From NCBI GenBank assembly GCA_902727915.1, contig CACVAU010000085.1:6928-70927 (forward strand): DNA of 64,000 nt. Direction: 5' to 3'. The stretch comes from an uncultured Sulfurovum sp. (GTDB taxonomy: Bacteria; Campylobacterota; Campylobacteria; Campylobacterales; Sulfurovaceae). Shown in pieces: positions 8,560 to 17,503 of the stretch. Under the pieces are notes generated by a model. It saw only the letters and a program-made list of their open reading frames with translations, did not search any database and was not told the DNA's origin. Each line of letters starts with the position of its first letter. Position 1 is the first letter of the stretch. A program made the translations under genes and the position numbers.

Positions 8560-10440
8560 GTGCTAAGTAAAATTAACTTTTTTAACAATAACAGAATTTA
8601 TTTTTATGTCATTTTTGCTTATACCATACTTTTTTATTTACTTTTAAGTACGTATAAAAATATTGTTCCATTTGAAGATAAGGTCAAGCATATTCTTTTA
8701 AATCAAGCAATTAGTATGGTAGATGATACCTCTTCAAATCTTTTGGAGAGTATTATTGATCATAATGTAAGTTTTGTACATTCAAACTATAGTGATGAAA
8801 AATTACGAACAAAAAATGAAGAGTTACTGTCAATCATGAACAGTACGGACATTAATTCGTTGTTTGTTCTTCATCCCATCAAAGGAAAATATTTCTTTTT
8901 ATTAGACACAGCAGAAGAAGACTCTTCTGCCCTTAATGAAATGTTTGTTCCTGAAAATACCAAAATCTTTTTAGAAGCAATTAAAGAGAAAAAAAATAAG
9001 ATATTCATTCAAAAAGAACTAGAAACTGTTTCATTTACCTTACTTAAACCAATTATTCAAAAAGAGAGTGTGGTTGCTTTATTGGTTATCGATTATACAG
9101 AGAACCGTTTAACAGCATTATTAAATCTTTCAGCTGATATTTTGAGTTATTTATTAATCTTATTGTTAACACTTATTTTTGTTTTTTTATTTTACCTCAT
9201 ATACACACATTATGGCAAGTATAAAATTTATCGTAATCCTGAAACCAATACTTTTAATCGTGTTTATATGGTTGATAATTATGAAAAAATTAATTTTAAA
9301 AAATACTATGTGGCTTTAGTAGACATAGACTTTTTTAAAAGGGTTAATAATAGACATGGTCAAAAAAATGGTGATAAGGTTATTATTTCTGTGATTAAAA
9401 TAATTACTAGACATTTGGAGAAGCATGATCAATTTATTCAGTATTCTGGTGAAGAATTTTTGCTCTTATTAGATAAAGAGAGTAGAAATGAAAAAGAATT
9501 AAGAAAATTATTGACTTTTATTAAAGAGGACGTGTATAGAACAGTTTTTGAAATTGATGATGATAAATTTAGTTTGACTATTTCTATGGGTGTTTTACTC
9601 AATACAGGCATTGAAAAATCACTTCAAGAAGTGATTCATAAAGCTGATACTGCCTTGTATGAGTCTAAACATAGTGGTCGTAATATGGTAAGTTATTTTG
9701 ACATATCTCAACCTAAAAGGTTGTATCGTGAAAAATTAAAAGAGATGATTGAGTCTGATAAACTGGTTTGTTATTATCAACCTATTAGGGATTTAGAAAC
9801 AAAAGAACTTCATCATTATGAAGCACTATTAAGAATTGAAGATGGTGATAATATTATTTTTCCTGATAAAATATTACCTGATTTAGAAGATTCGTATCTT
9901 TATACAAACTTGACAAAAAGAGTGATTGAATACAATGTTAATAAGTTAAGAACAGATCCTAAAATGATTATCTCTGTTAATCTTTCTGCTGATGATTTAG
10001 TAAACGATGCAATTTTATCAATTTTAGCACAGAACTCTGACTTGGCTGATCGACTGTTAATTGAAATTTTGGAAAATAAAAGTATTGATTATAAACGTGT
10101 TGAACTTTCAATTCAAAAATTAAAACTTTTTGGTTATAAAATTTGTATTGATGATTTTGGTTCGGGATATTCAAACTTGAACCATCTGTTAAAGCTCTCT
10201 ATTGATTATTTAAAAATTGATGGAAGTATTATTAAAGAAATTCATCATGATAAACGTGCTTATAGTATTGTTAAAACTTTTGCAACTTTTTGTAAACAAA
10301 ATAACATTGAAGTGATTGCAGAATTTATTGACAAACAAGATGTTGTTGATATTTTAAAAAGTTTTGGTGTAAAGTATGGGCAAGGGTGGTACTTCTCTAA
10401 AGCTGAACGCTATGAGAGCTTGGATAAAGATCATAAGTAA
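8560..10440 (+). CDS. Membrane GGDEF-EAL protein (cyclic-di-GMP turnover)
   Basis: A 626-residue inner-membrane signalling protein. One membrane helix near residues 13-32, a periplasmic sensor region to about 187, a second helix near 188-212, then a GGDEF domain (about 225-385) and an EAL domain (about 395-620). The cyclase signature is SGEEF near residue 297 instead of GGDEF, and no RxxD inhibitory site stands before it. The EAL part keeps EALLR near 420, VNLS, LIEILE, DDFGSGYSN near 530, LKIDGS and IAEF, so phosphodiesterase activity looks possible. The start is GTG with AGGAAATAGG upstream. Confidence 0.9.
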   Translation: MLSKINFFNNNRIYFYVIFAYTILFYLLLSTYKNIVPFEDKVKHILLNQAISMVDDTSSNLLESIIDHNVSFVHSNYSDEKLRTKNEELLSIMNSTDINSLFVLHPIKGKYFFLLDTAEEDSSALNEMFVPENTKIFLEAIKEKKNKIFIQKELETVSFTLLKPIIQKESVVALLVIDYTENRLTALLNLSADILSYLLILLLTLIFVFLFYLIYTHYGKYKIYRNPETNTFNRVYMVDNYEKINFKKYYVALVDIDFFKRVNNRHGQKNGDKVIISVIKIITRHLEKHDQFIQYSGEEFLLLLDKESRNEKELRKLLTFIKEDVYRTVFEIDDDKFSLTISMGVLLNTGIEKSLQEVIHKADTALYESKHSGRNMVSYFDISQPKRLYREKLKEMIESDKLVCYYQPIRDLETKELHHYEALLRIEDGDNIIFPDKILPDLEDSYLYTNLTKRVIEYNVNKLRTDPKMIISVNLSADDLVNDAILSILAQNSDLADRLLIEILENKSIDYKRVELSIQKLKLFGYKICIDDFGSGYSNLNHLLKLSIDYLKIDGSIIKEIHHDKRAYSIVKTFATFCKQNNIEVIAEFIDKQDVVDILKSFGVKYGQGWYFSKAERYESLDKDHK

Positions 10441-10455
10441 TGATTTACTTATGAT
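10430..10455. terminator. Perfect 11-bp hairpin between convergent genes
   Basis: ATCATAAGTAA (10430-10440) and its exact complement (10445-10455) flank a TGAT loop. The stem includes the stop codon of the GGDEF-EAL gene and abuts the stop of der on the other strand, so it could end transcription from both sides. It is AT-rich and lacks a long U-run, so efficiency is uncertain. Confidence 0.5.
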
Positions 10456-11865
10456 TTAATCATCATCAATACGCTGTCCACGTTTACGTCCATTAAGATC
10501 TAGGGGTACACCCACAAAATCAAATTTTTCTCTAAATATATTTGATAAATAACGCTTGTAAGAAAAGTGAAGTCCATCAGGTCTATTGGTAATAATAGCA
10601 ATTTTGGGTGGTTTTGTCTCATATTGGGTTGCGAATTTAATGCTGACTACTCCACCATTAACAGTTGGTGGATGATGTCGTGCAATAGCATATTTTAGAA
10701 CTTCATTCAGTGTTGAGGTTGGAATTCGCTGTTTGTAACGTTCATAAATGGCTATGATTTCATCTAAAATTTTGTGAACACGTAGACCAGTTTTAGCTGA
10801 TATGGTGATTAGGGGTGCATAATGTAAAAATTTTAGTTGGTCACGAATATCTTCAACAGCTTTGGTATAGGTCGCTTCATCATCTTTATGTATGTCCCAT
10901 TTATTGAGTACAATCATACAGCCTAGTTTATATTTTTCAATAAGATTAGCAATTCGTTCATCCAGTTCTAAAACCCCTGTTGTTGCATCAATAATAAGTA
11001 GGGCTATATCAGCTTCTTCCAACATCTCTTCTGTCCGTCCAAAGGCGTATTTTTCAATGCCTAGGATTTTACTACGTTTTCTAATTCCTGCTGTATCAAC
11101 AAAAGTAATTTTACGCTCTTGGTATTCAAGTGTTTCATCCACAGGATCGATGGTTGTACCAGCAACTGATGAGACTACAACACGTTCTTCATTTAAAAAA
11201 GCATTAAGAAGAGAACTCTTACCTGTGTTAACACGACCGATGATGGCTACTTTAATGTCTTGATCTGTTTCATCAATGTCATCAACTTGAACCATATTCA
11301 CAATGTCTTCAAAGGAGAGTTCATTCTCTTCTTCACGTTGTAGAGTTTCATCTGTTTCATTACGTTCTGGAATATACGTTTCAAGCCAAGCATAAAAATC
11401 ATTCATGTATCGGTTATGACTGACAGACATAGGAAATGTTCTGTCAGCACCAAATTCTAAAAAGTCCCAATATCGAATGGATTCATCTTTATCATTGTCT
11501 ATTTTATTAACAATTAATGCAATGGGTTTATTAAGATTTTGAAGTTGATAAAAAAGTTCTCTATCTTCTTCTTGAGGGATGTTTTTACCATCAACCAAAT
11601 AGAGGATGATATCAGCTTCATCGGCAGCACGGAGTGAAAGTTTTTTAACTGTCGCAAACATTTCTGTGCTATCATCAATACCACCTGTGTCAATGACTTC
11701 AAAGTCACGGTTTCCTGAAATGGTTACCATACGTTTTTTAACATCACGGGTTGTACCTACAATATCTGAAGTAATCGCATCTCTTTGTCGAAGAAGTCGG
11801 TTGAATAGGGAGCTTTTTCCTACATTTGGTCGTCCTAAAATGGCAACTTTTTTTAATTTAGTCAT
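10456..11865 (-). CDS. der: Ribosome assembly GTPase Der (EngA)
   Basis: Tandem-GTPase factor for 50S subunit maturation. The 469-residue protein has two G domains: the first with GRPNVGKSSLFNRL near residue 11, DTGGI near 60 and NKID near 118; the second with GRVNTGKSSLLNAF near 209, DTAGIRKRS and NKWD. A C-terminal KH-like domain ends with a basic tail (GRKRGQRIDDD). The acidic linker between the G domains is typical. It is convergent with the upstream GGDEF-EAL gene. Confidence 0.96.
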   Translation of the reverse strand: MTKLKKVAILGRPNVGKSSLFNRLLRQRDAITSDIVGTTRDVKKRMVTISGNRDFEVIDTGGIDDSTEMFATVKKLSLRAADEADIILYLVDGKNIPQEEDRELFYQLQNLNKPIALIVNKIDNDKDESIRYWDFLEFGADRTFPMSVSHNRYMNDFYAWLETYIPERNETDETLQREEENELSFEDIVNMVQVDDIDETDQDIKVAIIGRVNTGKSSLLNAFLNEERVVVSSVAGTTIDPVDETLEYQERKITFVDTAGIRKRSKILGIEKYAFGRTEEMLEEADIALLIIDATTGVLELDERIANLIEKYKLGCMIVLNKWDIHKDDEATYTKAVEDIRDQLKFLHYAPLITISAKTGLRVHKILDEIIAIYERYKQRIPTSTLNEVLKYAIARHHPPTVNGGVVSIKFATQYETKPPKIAIITNRPDGLHFSYKRYLSNIFREKFDFVGVPLDLNGRKRGQRIDDD

Positions 11866-11931
11866 TATGTATTATATCTTTCTATAGGGTCGGTTAACCG
11901 ACCATTAAATTAGTAGAATTATAGCAGGTTT

Positions 11932-13158
11932 TTAATTATTGATTGATGTTGCTATATTATTTTCAGGCAGTGTTTCAACATAAAGCGATTGAGATGGGAA
12001 GGCAAAGCTTGAATGATTATCTTCTATAATCTTGATGATTTTTAGATTAATATCTTCTTTAATATCCATATATTTTTCCCAGTTTGCTGTATTACTAAAA
12101 GTATAAATAAATATACCAAGGGAGCTTTCATCAAAAGAGTTAAAGTTGACTAACATGGTTTCTTTTTGCGCAATGTCTTTATGATTTCTTAACATCGTTT
12201 TAATATCTGTTAAAATATTTTTCATCTGCTCACTATTGGTATTATAAGTAAGACCAATGTTCATTTTAATACGTCTAATACCTCGTCTTGAAAAGTTTTC
12301 AATGGGGCTGTTTGCAATGACTTGGTTTGGTAAGGTAATAAGTGCTTTACCAAAAGTACGAATTTTGGTAGTACGCATACCGATATCTTCAACGGTACCT
12401 TCAACTTCAGCAATTTTAATCCATTCTCCAATACGAATTGATTTATCCAATAGTAAAGCAATTGAACCAAAAAGGTTAGCTGCTGTATCTTTGGCTGCCA
12501 AGGCAAAAGCTAACCCACCAATACCTAAACCAGCAGCAAGTCCAGCGATATTGACACCCCATATTTGTAGAATGGCACCCATACCGATAAAACTAACAAT
12601 AATACGCAATATAGTAAGTATGAAATTTCCCATTTCATGTGATAACTCTGGATTAAAACGTTGGGTGAAGTGGTAAACCGTATCTCTTAAGGCATAGACT
12701 AAGGAGTAGATAGCCCAAAAAACATTAAACAGAATCATGGAGTCAATAAGTTTATCAATAAATGGTGCTTCTAAAAATAGTAAAGCAAAGAAAAGTCTTA
12801 CCCCAATAATAACAAATACAAAAGCAATGGAACCTTTGAGTGCTGAAAGAATACGGTCATCATAAAAATTTTTTGTTCGTTGTGTTAATGGTTGTAAAAC
12901 GCCAATGGCTAAGTGTGCAAAAGCTTTACGTAAGTATAAAAAGAAAATAAGAAAGAAAATAGCAGCAATAATATTTCCCAGAGGAATGTTAAAATAAAGT
13001 TCAGTAAAATAAGCACCATATTCTTGATTATAAAATTCATTGAGCATCTTTTGCACATGAGGAAAGAAATTAATGTCTAAAGTTTCTACAAGTTTATCAG
13101 TTTCTATATCCAATGAGTTTAAATCTTGATCGGCTTGGCTTACATTACTTTCATTCAT
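11932..13158 (-). CDS. MscS-family mechanosensitive channel
   Basis: A 408-residue inner-membrane channel expected to open on hypo-osmotic shock. After an acidic N-terminus come helices near residues 60-80, 105-125 and 132-152, then the MscS pore helix region with GLGIGGLAFALAAKDTAANLFGS near 215-240, followed by the beta domain (VEGTVEDIGMRTTKIRTF near 255-272) and the C-terminal alpha/beta domain. It is about 120 residues longer at the N-terminus than E. coli MscS, as in many small-conductance channel paralogues. It sits 67 bases from der, probably with its own promoter. Confidence 0.88.
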   Translation of the reverse strand: MNESNVSQADQDLNSLDIETDKLVETLDINFFPHVQKMLNEFYNQEYGAYFTELYFNIPLGNIIAAIFFLIFFLYLRKAFAHLAIGVLQPLTQRTKNFYDDRILSALKGSIAFVFVIIGVRLFFALLFLEAPFIDKLIDSMILFNVFWAIYSLVYALRDTVYHFTQRFNPELSHEMGNFILTILRIIVSFIGMGAILQIWGVNIAGLAAGLGIGGLAFALAAKDTAANLFGSIALLLDKSIRIGEWIKIAEVEGTVEDIGMRTTKIRTFGKALITLPNQVIANSPIENFSRRGIRRIKMNIGLTYNTNSEQMKNILTDIKTMLRNHKDIAQKETMLVNFNSFDESSLGIFIYTFSNTANWEKYMDIKEDINLKIIKIIEDNHSSFAFPSQSLYVETLPENNIATSINN

Positions 13159-13209
13159 ATACTACTTCTTTGTTTTTATTTTAAGTGCAATCTTATCGAA
13201 AAAAATTGA

Positions 13210-13215
13210 TATAAT
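13210..13215 (+). promoter_or_regulatory. Candidate -10 box for the DUF3108-like gene
   Basis: TATAAT within TTGATATAAT lies 34 bases before the ATG at 13250, in the divergent gap from the MscS-type gene. No -35 element is obvious. Confidence 0.4.
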
Positions 13216-13249
13216 ACTTCTTAAGCTAAATAAAATAATAAGGATAATT

Positions 13250-13981
13250 ATGAAATTAATATTAATGATTTTTTTTACAACAATTATGTTAAATGCAGAC
13301 ATAATTAAGGCTGATTATAAAGTTGAGTTTGGAATTATTGGTGAGATAGGTATTGCCAATGCCATTTTAACCACAGATAAAGATAGTTATGAAATTTCTG
13401 TTAAATTACAAGCCACAGGTATAGCCAAGACACTTTCTGGAGGAAGAAATGAACATCATGTATCACGAGGGCGTATTATTGGGGGTACAATGATTTCAGA
13501 TTATTATCAGGTAACTAAGTCGCATGGTTCAAAAATGACGAATAAGCTTTACAGTATTAATCATGAAAATAAAAGTGTGAACAAAGAATATAAACGTTGG
13601 AAAAATGGAAAATTAACTGTTGATAAAAATGAAACATTGGATTTTTATTCAGCTGATGATTTATTGTCACTTTATTTTAATTTAGATAAAAAAATAACAG
13701 ACAAACAAACAACTAAAGATTATATTTATCATGCTGTTGGGGCTGAAAAGCAAAAAGGTAAAGTTGAAGTTTCTATTCCTAAAGTATCTGATTTGGAAGA
13801 GTATGAAGAAGAAGTTGGGGTAAATGATTCCTCTTGGTATGCTAAGGCAATTGTACATCAAGATATTTTTTCCAGTGAAAAGGGTGAATTGTTATTACGA
13901 ATTGGAAATGATGGTATTACCGAAAAAGCTGTTTTGAAAGATTTAATTTTCTTTGGTGATATTAGAGCTGAGAGATTATAA
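13250..13981 (+). CDS. Exported DUF3108-like protein
   Basis: A 243-residue protein with a signal peptide (residues 1-17, cleaving near MLNA) and a beta-rich body. The opening ADYKVEFGIIGEIGIANAIL, the later ISDYYQVTKSHG and the FYSADDLLSLYFNL stretch resemble the DUF3108 family of periplasmic or outer-membrane-associated proteins of unknown role. AAGGAT stands 6 bases before the ATG. It converges with the M23 peptidase gene only 10 bases away. Confidence 0.65.
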   Translation: MKLILMIFFTTIMLNADIIKADYKVEFGIIGEIGIANAILTTDKDSYEISVKLQATGIAKTLSGGRNEHHVSRGRIIGGTMISDYYQVTKSHGSKMTNKLYSINHENKSVNKEYKRWKNGKLTVDKNETLDFYSADDLLSLYFNLDKKITDKQTTKDYIYHAVGAEKQKGKVEVSIPKVSDLEEYEEEVGVNDSSWYAKAIVHQDIFSSEKGELLLRIGNDGITEKAVLKDLIFFGDIRAERL

Positions 13982-13991
13982 GCTAAAGAGT

Positions 13992-15194
13992 TTACTTCCT
14001 TGGAGGTAACTTCTTTAAACAGTTAAGACACTTTTTACTTTCTTCTTTAATAATACTTGAATTTCTGGCTTTTGTTTCTTGAAACTGTGGTCGATAGTAA
14101 CGCACTAATTTACGTAGTTTTTGGTAGGACTTTCCTTTTATTCTCACTATTTTAGCTGATTGTTTTCTGACATATCTTGCAGGATTTACAGCACGACCTT
14201 TTTTATAAAGACCAAAATGTAAGTGAGGACCTGTACTTTGCCCAGAAGTACCAACATAACCGATGGTTTTTCCTTGACCTACATAGCTACCTTTATTTAC
14301 GCCCTTGGCATAGCTTTTCATATGTGCATAGAGTGTTTTAAGTCCATTTGAATGTTGTACTTCAATGGTTCTTCCATATCCACCTTTCCAGCCTTTATAA
14401 ACAACTCTTCCTTTGGATGAAGCAACAATACGAGAACCAGAACGTGCAGCATAATCAATGCCTAAATGTGGTCGATAACGTTTATGAATTGGATGATAGC
14501 GTCTATGGGTAAAGCGACTTGAAATACGTTTCATATTAGGTACAGGACGAATAAAACGTGTACTATAGGTACGCTTATATTGGGTGCCTAATGAGTCATA
14601 ATACTTTTCATTGTCCATTAAAAAACCATAAAAAGGTTTTCCTTTAATTTCAATAAGACAAGCTTCAATTTGAGGGCTAGTGTAAGGTTTGTTATTTCTA
14701 TAACGTTGGGTATAAAAAAGAATAATTTTATCCCCTTTTCTCATTTTATGAAAAGGAATGCTTTTAGAGTAAACTTCTTCCAGCTCTTTACCGTAGTACC
14801 AAGTTTTTGTGGCTTTGTATAAGTCTTTTTTAAAGCCATGCTTCATTTTAATTGAAATAGTACTTTCAATTAAATCATAAGGAATTTCGACATATTTATA
14901 CTTGTAGCCCTTTTTAGTGTTTTTTAATTGGAGCATAAGTTCATCAGAAACAGGAATGTTAATGGTTGTAATTTTTCCATTTTTTTTGTTAATACTGTAA
15001 CTTTGACCTGCTCTTATCTCTTGAATTAATTCTTGGTCTTCTTTATGCATATCATAGTAAAGTCGTTTAGAAATATTATGTTTCTTTAGAAAACCTAAAA
15101 AAGTTAGTTTATTACTCCACTTATATTCTTTGGCAGTAACATTTTGGGTAAATAGGAGGAGAGTAAGAAAGATTAGAAATGATTTTATGGGCAT
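13992..15194 (-). CDS. M23 (LytM) cell-wall endopeptidase, Csd3/Pgp3-like
   Basis: A 400-residue exported peptidoglycan hydrolase. Signal peptide at residues 1-21; two N-terminal regulatory regions; catalytic M23 domain about 235-345 with zinc ligands in HLGIDYAA near 242 and GPHLHFG near 323, plus GTSGQSTG just before. Length and layout match Csd3/Pgp3 of Helicobacter and Campylobacter, which trims pentapeptides and crosslinks and helps set helical cell shape. A basic Arg/Lys-rich tail ends in a CLNCL motif, which is unusual. The shape role is inferred from the family. Confidence 0.85.
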   Translation of the reverse strand: MPIKSFLIFLTLLLFTQNVTAKEYKWSNKLTFLGFLKKHNISKRLYYDMHKEDQELIQEIRAGQSYSINKKNGKITTINIPVSDELMLQLKNTKKGYKYKYVEIPYDLIESTISIKMKHGFKKDLYKATKTWYYGKELEEVYSKSIPFHKMRKGDKIILFYTQRYRNNKPYTSPQIEACLIEIKGKPFYGFLMDNEKYYDSLGTQYKRTYSTRFIRPVPNMKRISSRFTHRRYHPIHKRYRPHLGIDYAARSGSRIVASSKGRVVYKGWKGGYGRTIEVQHSNGLKTLYAHMKSYAKGVNKGSYVGQGKTIGYVGTSGQSTGPHLHFGLYKKGRAVNPARYVRKQSAKIVRIKGKSYQKLRKLVRYYRPQFQETKARNSSIIKEESKKCLNCLKKLPPRK

Positions 15195-15252
15195 ATAAAA
15201 GATCTTTGTTTAAATTTGAAACAAATTCTAACTGAAAGGTTCTTATATAAAT

Positions 15253-16182
15253 ATGATAAAATTTCAAAAAATTAAAAGGTTTTCTTTGAAAAAATATATT
15301 TTAGGCATGGACAGAGGTATTTTGTTTATGCTTTTAGCTTCACTCTCTTTTGCTTTTATGGGTGGATTTGCTAAAGTAGTTTCAGAAACCTTACCCCCTG
15401 TAGAAGTTACTTTTTTTAGAAATATATTTGGTGTCGTTCTAGTAGGTTTATCTATTTATAAAGTACCATTAAAGCAAAGTGGAGGGCGATTTTTACTCTT
15501 AATCTTTCGTGGATCCATGGGTTTTGCTGCATTGTTGGCTTATTTTTATTTGATTGCCCATATCCCTTTAGGGGATGCCATTACTTATAATAAAACATCT
15601 CCTATTTTTGTGGCCATTTTTGCGTATTTATTTTTAAATGAAAAGTTAGGAAAAGGAGCATTAGTTGCTATTTTACTTGGATTCATAGGAATCTTATTTG
15701 TAGCACAACCCGTAGGTGGTTCATTTGACAAATATGATATGTTAGGAATATTCTCAGGTATTGGTGCTGCATTGGCGTATACGTCTATTAGAGAACTACG
15801 AAAGTATTATGATACACGTGCCATTGTTATGTCCTTTATGGGAATTGGAACCATTGCTCCTCTTATACTAATGTTAATTACCCCATATATAACCGTTTCT
15901 GACGATTTAGATTGGATGTTTGCTGAGTTTGTGATGCCAGAGGGTATTACATGGTTGTATGTGACAGCTGTTGGAATATTTGCAACCATTTCACAACTTT
16001 TTATGACTAAAGCATATGAGTTAACGAAAGCTGGGATAGTAGGAACCATCTCTTATACCAATATTGTTTTTGGAGTATTGATTGGAATTTTTCTAGGGGA
16101 TGCACTACCAAATATCTGGACATTTTTAGGGATTTTTTTAGTCATTAGTTCTGGGCTTTTAGTTGCACTTTCTAAAAAATAA
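15253..16182 (+). CDS. EamA/DMT-family transporter
   Basis: A 309-residue inner-membrane carrier with ten predicted helices arranged as two EamA repeats. The first begins at MDRGILFMLLASLSFAFMGG (about residue 19) and includes the pair THE-like 'YNKTSPIFVAIFAYLFLNEKL' region near 112-132; the second begins near 158. The family exports or imports small metabolites; the substrate cannot be predicted. The first 18 residues are basic and not conserved in character, so ATG at 15307 is an alternative start. Neither start has a strong ribosome-binding site. Confidence 0.85.
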   Translation: MIKFQKIKRFSLKKYILGMDRGILFMLLASLSFAFMGGFAKVVSETLPPVEVTFFRNIFGVVLVGLSIYKVPLKQSGGRFLLLIFRGSMGFAALLAYFYLIAHIPLGDAITYNKTSPIFVAIFAYLFLNEKLGKGALVAILLGFIGILFVAQPVGGSFDKYDMLGIFSGIGAALAYTSIRELRKYYDTRAIVMSFMGIGTIAPLILMLITPYITVSDDLDWMFAEFVMPEGITWLYVTAVGIFATISQLFMTKAYELTKAGIVGTISYTNIVFGVLIGIFLGDALPNIWTFLGIFLVISSGLLVALSKK

Positions 16183-16190
16183 GTATGTGT

Positions 16191-16208
16191 GGTAATGCTT
16201 GGCTAACA
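16191..16208 (+). promoter_or_regulatory. Tandem GGTAATG/GCTAACA box (candidate response-regulator operator)
   Basis: GGTAATG (16191-16197) and GCTAACA (16202-16208) start 11 bases apart, joined by CTTG. A near-identical tandem stands at 19172-19189 before the lipoprotein gene of the same locus. The arrangement fits an OmpR-family operator, most simply that of the regulator encoded at 17503. A TATACT -10 box follows at 16226-16231. Confidence 0.5.
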
Positions 16209-16233
16209 CTTTTTTGTAAAAATGTTATACTAT

Positions 16234-16245
16234 ACACTTAAGTGT
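16234..16245 (+). promoter_or_regulatory. 12-bp palindrome ACACTTAAGTGT in the leader of the envelope locus
   Basis: A perfect 12-bp palindrome lies just downstream of the TATACT -10 box (16226-16231) and just before GGAGG (16251-16255) of the gene at 16265. Position near the transcription start could make it a repressor site or a short 5' stem; no second copy was noticed. Confidence 0.3.
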
Positions 16246-16264
16246 TTGAAGGAGGATTGTCTAT

Positions 16265-16717
16265 ATGAAAATAATCATTATGTTACTGATATCAATCTCT
16301 ATTGCTTTTACACAAACTATTAATGAACAGATAAAATCTTTAGAGTATGTGACACCTACAGAACGTGTGGCATTGATGAATCAAATTAAAGAACAACTTA
16401 TTGAGATGAACCAAAATGAACGGATGAATACTATTGAGAAGTTGCGTGCGAAAATGAACCCTTCTAAAAAGGAAGTTCCAAAAGATGAGCATTTACAGTA
16501 TAAGGATGAAGCGCTTAAAAGAGAAGAGCATAAGAAAGATGAACCTAAAAAGTTAGAGCATGATGTTAAAGAGAGACAGTATGATCAGGCTGAGCCTATC
16601 AAAGATAGAATAGAACATAGCTATGAAGGATTTGAACGTCCAAAAGATCAGCATGAACGTGTAAGAGGGATAGAGCGACAAGCTTTACCTCAACATAGAG
16701 ATATCAAGGATAGATAA
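16265..16717 (+). CDS. Secreted highly charged small protein
   Basis: I do not recognise this 150-residue protein. It has a signal peptide (residues 1-16, MKIIIMLLISISIAFT), then two similar helical segments TPTERVALMNQIKEQL and NERMNTIEKLRAKM, faintly like the LTxxQ helices of Spy/CpxP-type periplasmic proteins. From about residue 75 it is almost entirely Lys/Glu/Asp/Arg/His, probably disordered. GGAGG sets the start. It is the first gene of a unit with an outer-membrane protein and a two-component system, 3 bases before the next gene. Confidence 0.6.
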   Translation: MKIIIMLLISISIAFTQTINEQIKSLEYVTPTERVALMNQIKEQLIEMNQNERMNTIEKLRAKMNPSKKEVPKDEHLQYKDEALKREEHKKDEPKKLEHDVKERQYDQAEPIKDRIEHSYEGFERPKDQHERVRGIERQALPQHRDIKDR

Positions 16718-16720
16718 ATT

Positions 16721-17503
16721 ATGTACAAACAATGCATTGTCATACTTATTTTACCTGTACTTCTTGTGGCATATAATGACAGTGATTTGGATGGTGTTGA
16801 CGACAAGCTAGACCAATGTGCTAATACTCCTCTCACAGAGTTGGTTGACTTAAGGGGTTGTACCATTAAGAATTTGGTTTCAGATCAACATTTTGATATT
16901 GTATTTGGACAAAGTTATGCAGAAGAAGGAAACATTAGTTTAAATATTTCAGAATTTCAGATGGGCTACTACCATAAAAAATTTTCCTTATCAGTTTCAG
17001 GTACTTACGCTGATTTAAAAGGGGATACTTATGAAGAACATGGACTTAATGACCTTTATTTAGATGCTTATTATCAAATTAAACCTCTAAAAAAATTACG
17101 TATCCAATTGGGTATAGGTATTGTTTTTCCTACCTATGATAGTAGCGAAAATAAAACAGATTATAGGGCTTCTGTTCAAGGCAGTTATGTTTATGAAAAC
17201 TTTTCATTTCTTGCAGGTTTTGGCATGACCATAGTAGGTGATAGTAGTGATGACACGGAATTTAATAATAGCTATTTTTACAAAGCAGGGTTAGGGTACT
17301 ACTTTAATGATGATTTTTATAGTAGTGTTTCTTATAACCATACTAACAGCATCTATAGAAGTTTAGGAGATATAGAATCACTTTCATATTATGGCTATTA
17401 TATGATAGATAAGCATTGGTTTACAAACATTAAATTTGCACATGGCTTAAGTGACAATGCACTGGATAATACTGTAGGCTTAAAGTTAGGGTATTACTGG
17501 TAA
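16721..17503 (+). CDS. Outer-membrane beta-barrel protein with a thrombospondin-3-type calcium motif
   Basis: A 260-residue exported protein. After the signal peptide (1-17) comes a calcium-binding repeat DSDLDGVDDKLDQC with a second Cys in DLRGC (residues 20-47), then alternating aromatic/hydrophilic strands typical of a small barrel (YYHKKFSLSVSGTYADL, LGYYFNDDFYSSVSYN, VGLKLGYYW), with an aromatic C-terminal residue as in BAM substrates. The C-terminal part recalls transport-type barrels of unknown cargo. Its stop overlaps the start of the response-regulator gene. Confidence 0.72.
   Translation: MYKQCIVILILPVLLVAYNDSDLDGVDDKLDQCANTPLTELVDLRGCTIKNLVSDQHFDIVFGQSYAEEGNISLNISEFQMGYYHKKFSLSVSGTYADLKGDTYEEHGLNDLYLDAYYQIKPLKKLRIQLGIGIVFPTYDSSENKTDYRASVQGSYVYENFSFLAGFGMTIVGDSSDDTEFNNSYFYKAGLGYYFNDDFYSSVSYNHTNSIYRSLGDIESLSYYGYYMIDKHWFTNIKFAHGLSDNALDNTVGLKLGYYW

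Noticed and set aside
10892..11263. 123-codon plus-strand reading frame
   Set aside because: Lies wholly antisense to der, is Ser-rich and low in normal protein character, as expected from a shadow frame.
12257..12676. 139-codon plus-strand reading frame
   Set aside because: Antisense to the MscS-type channel gene, no ribosome-binding site and no recognisable domain.
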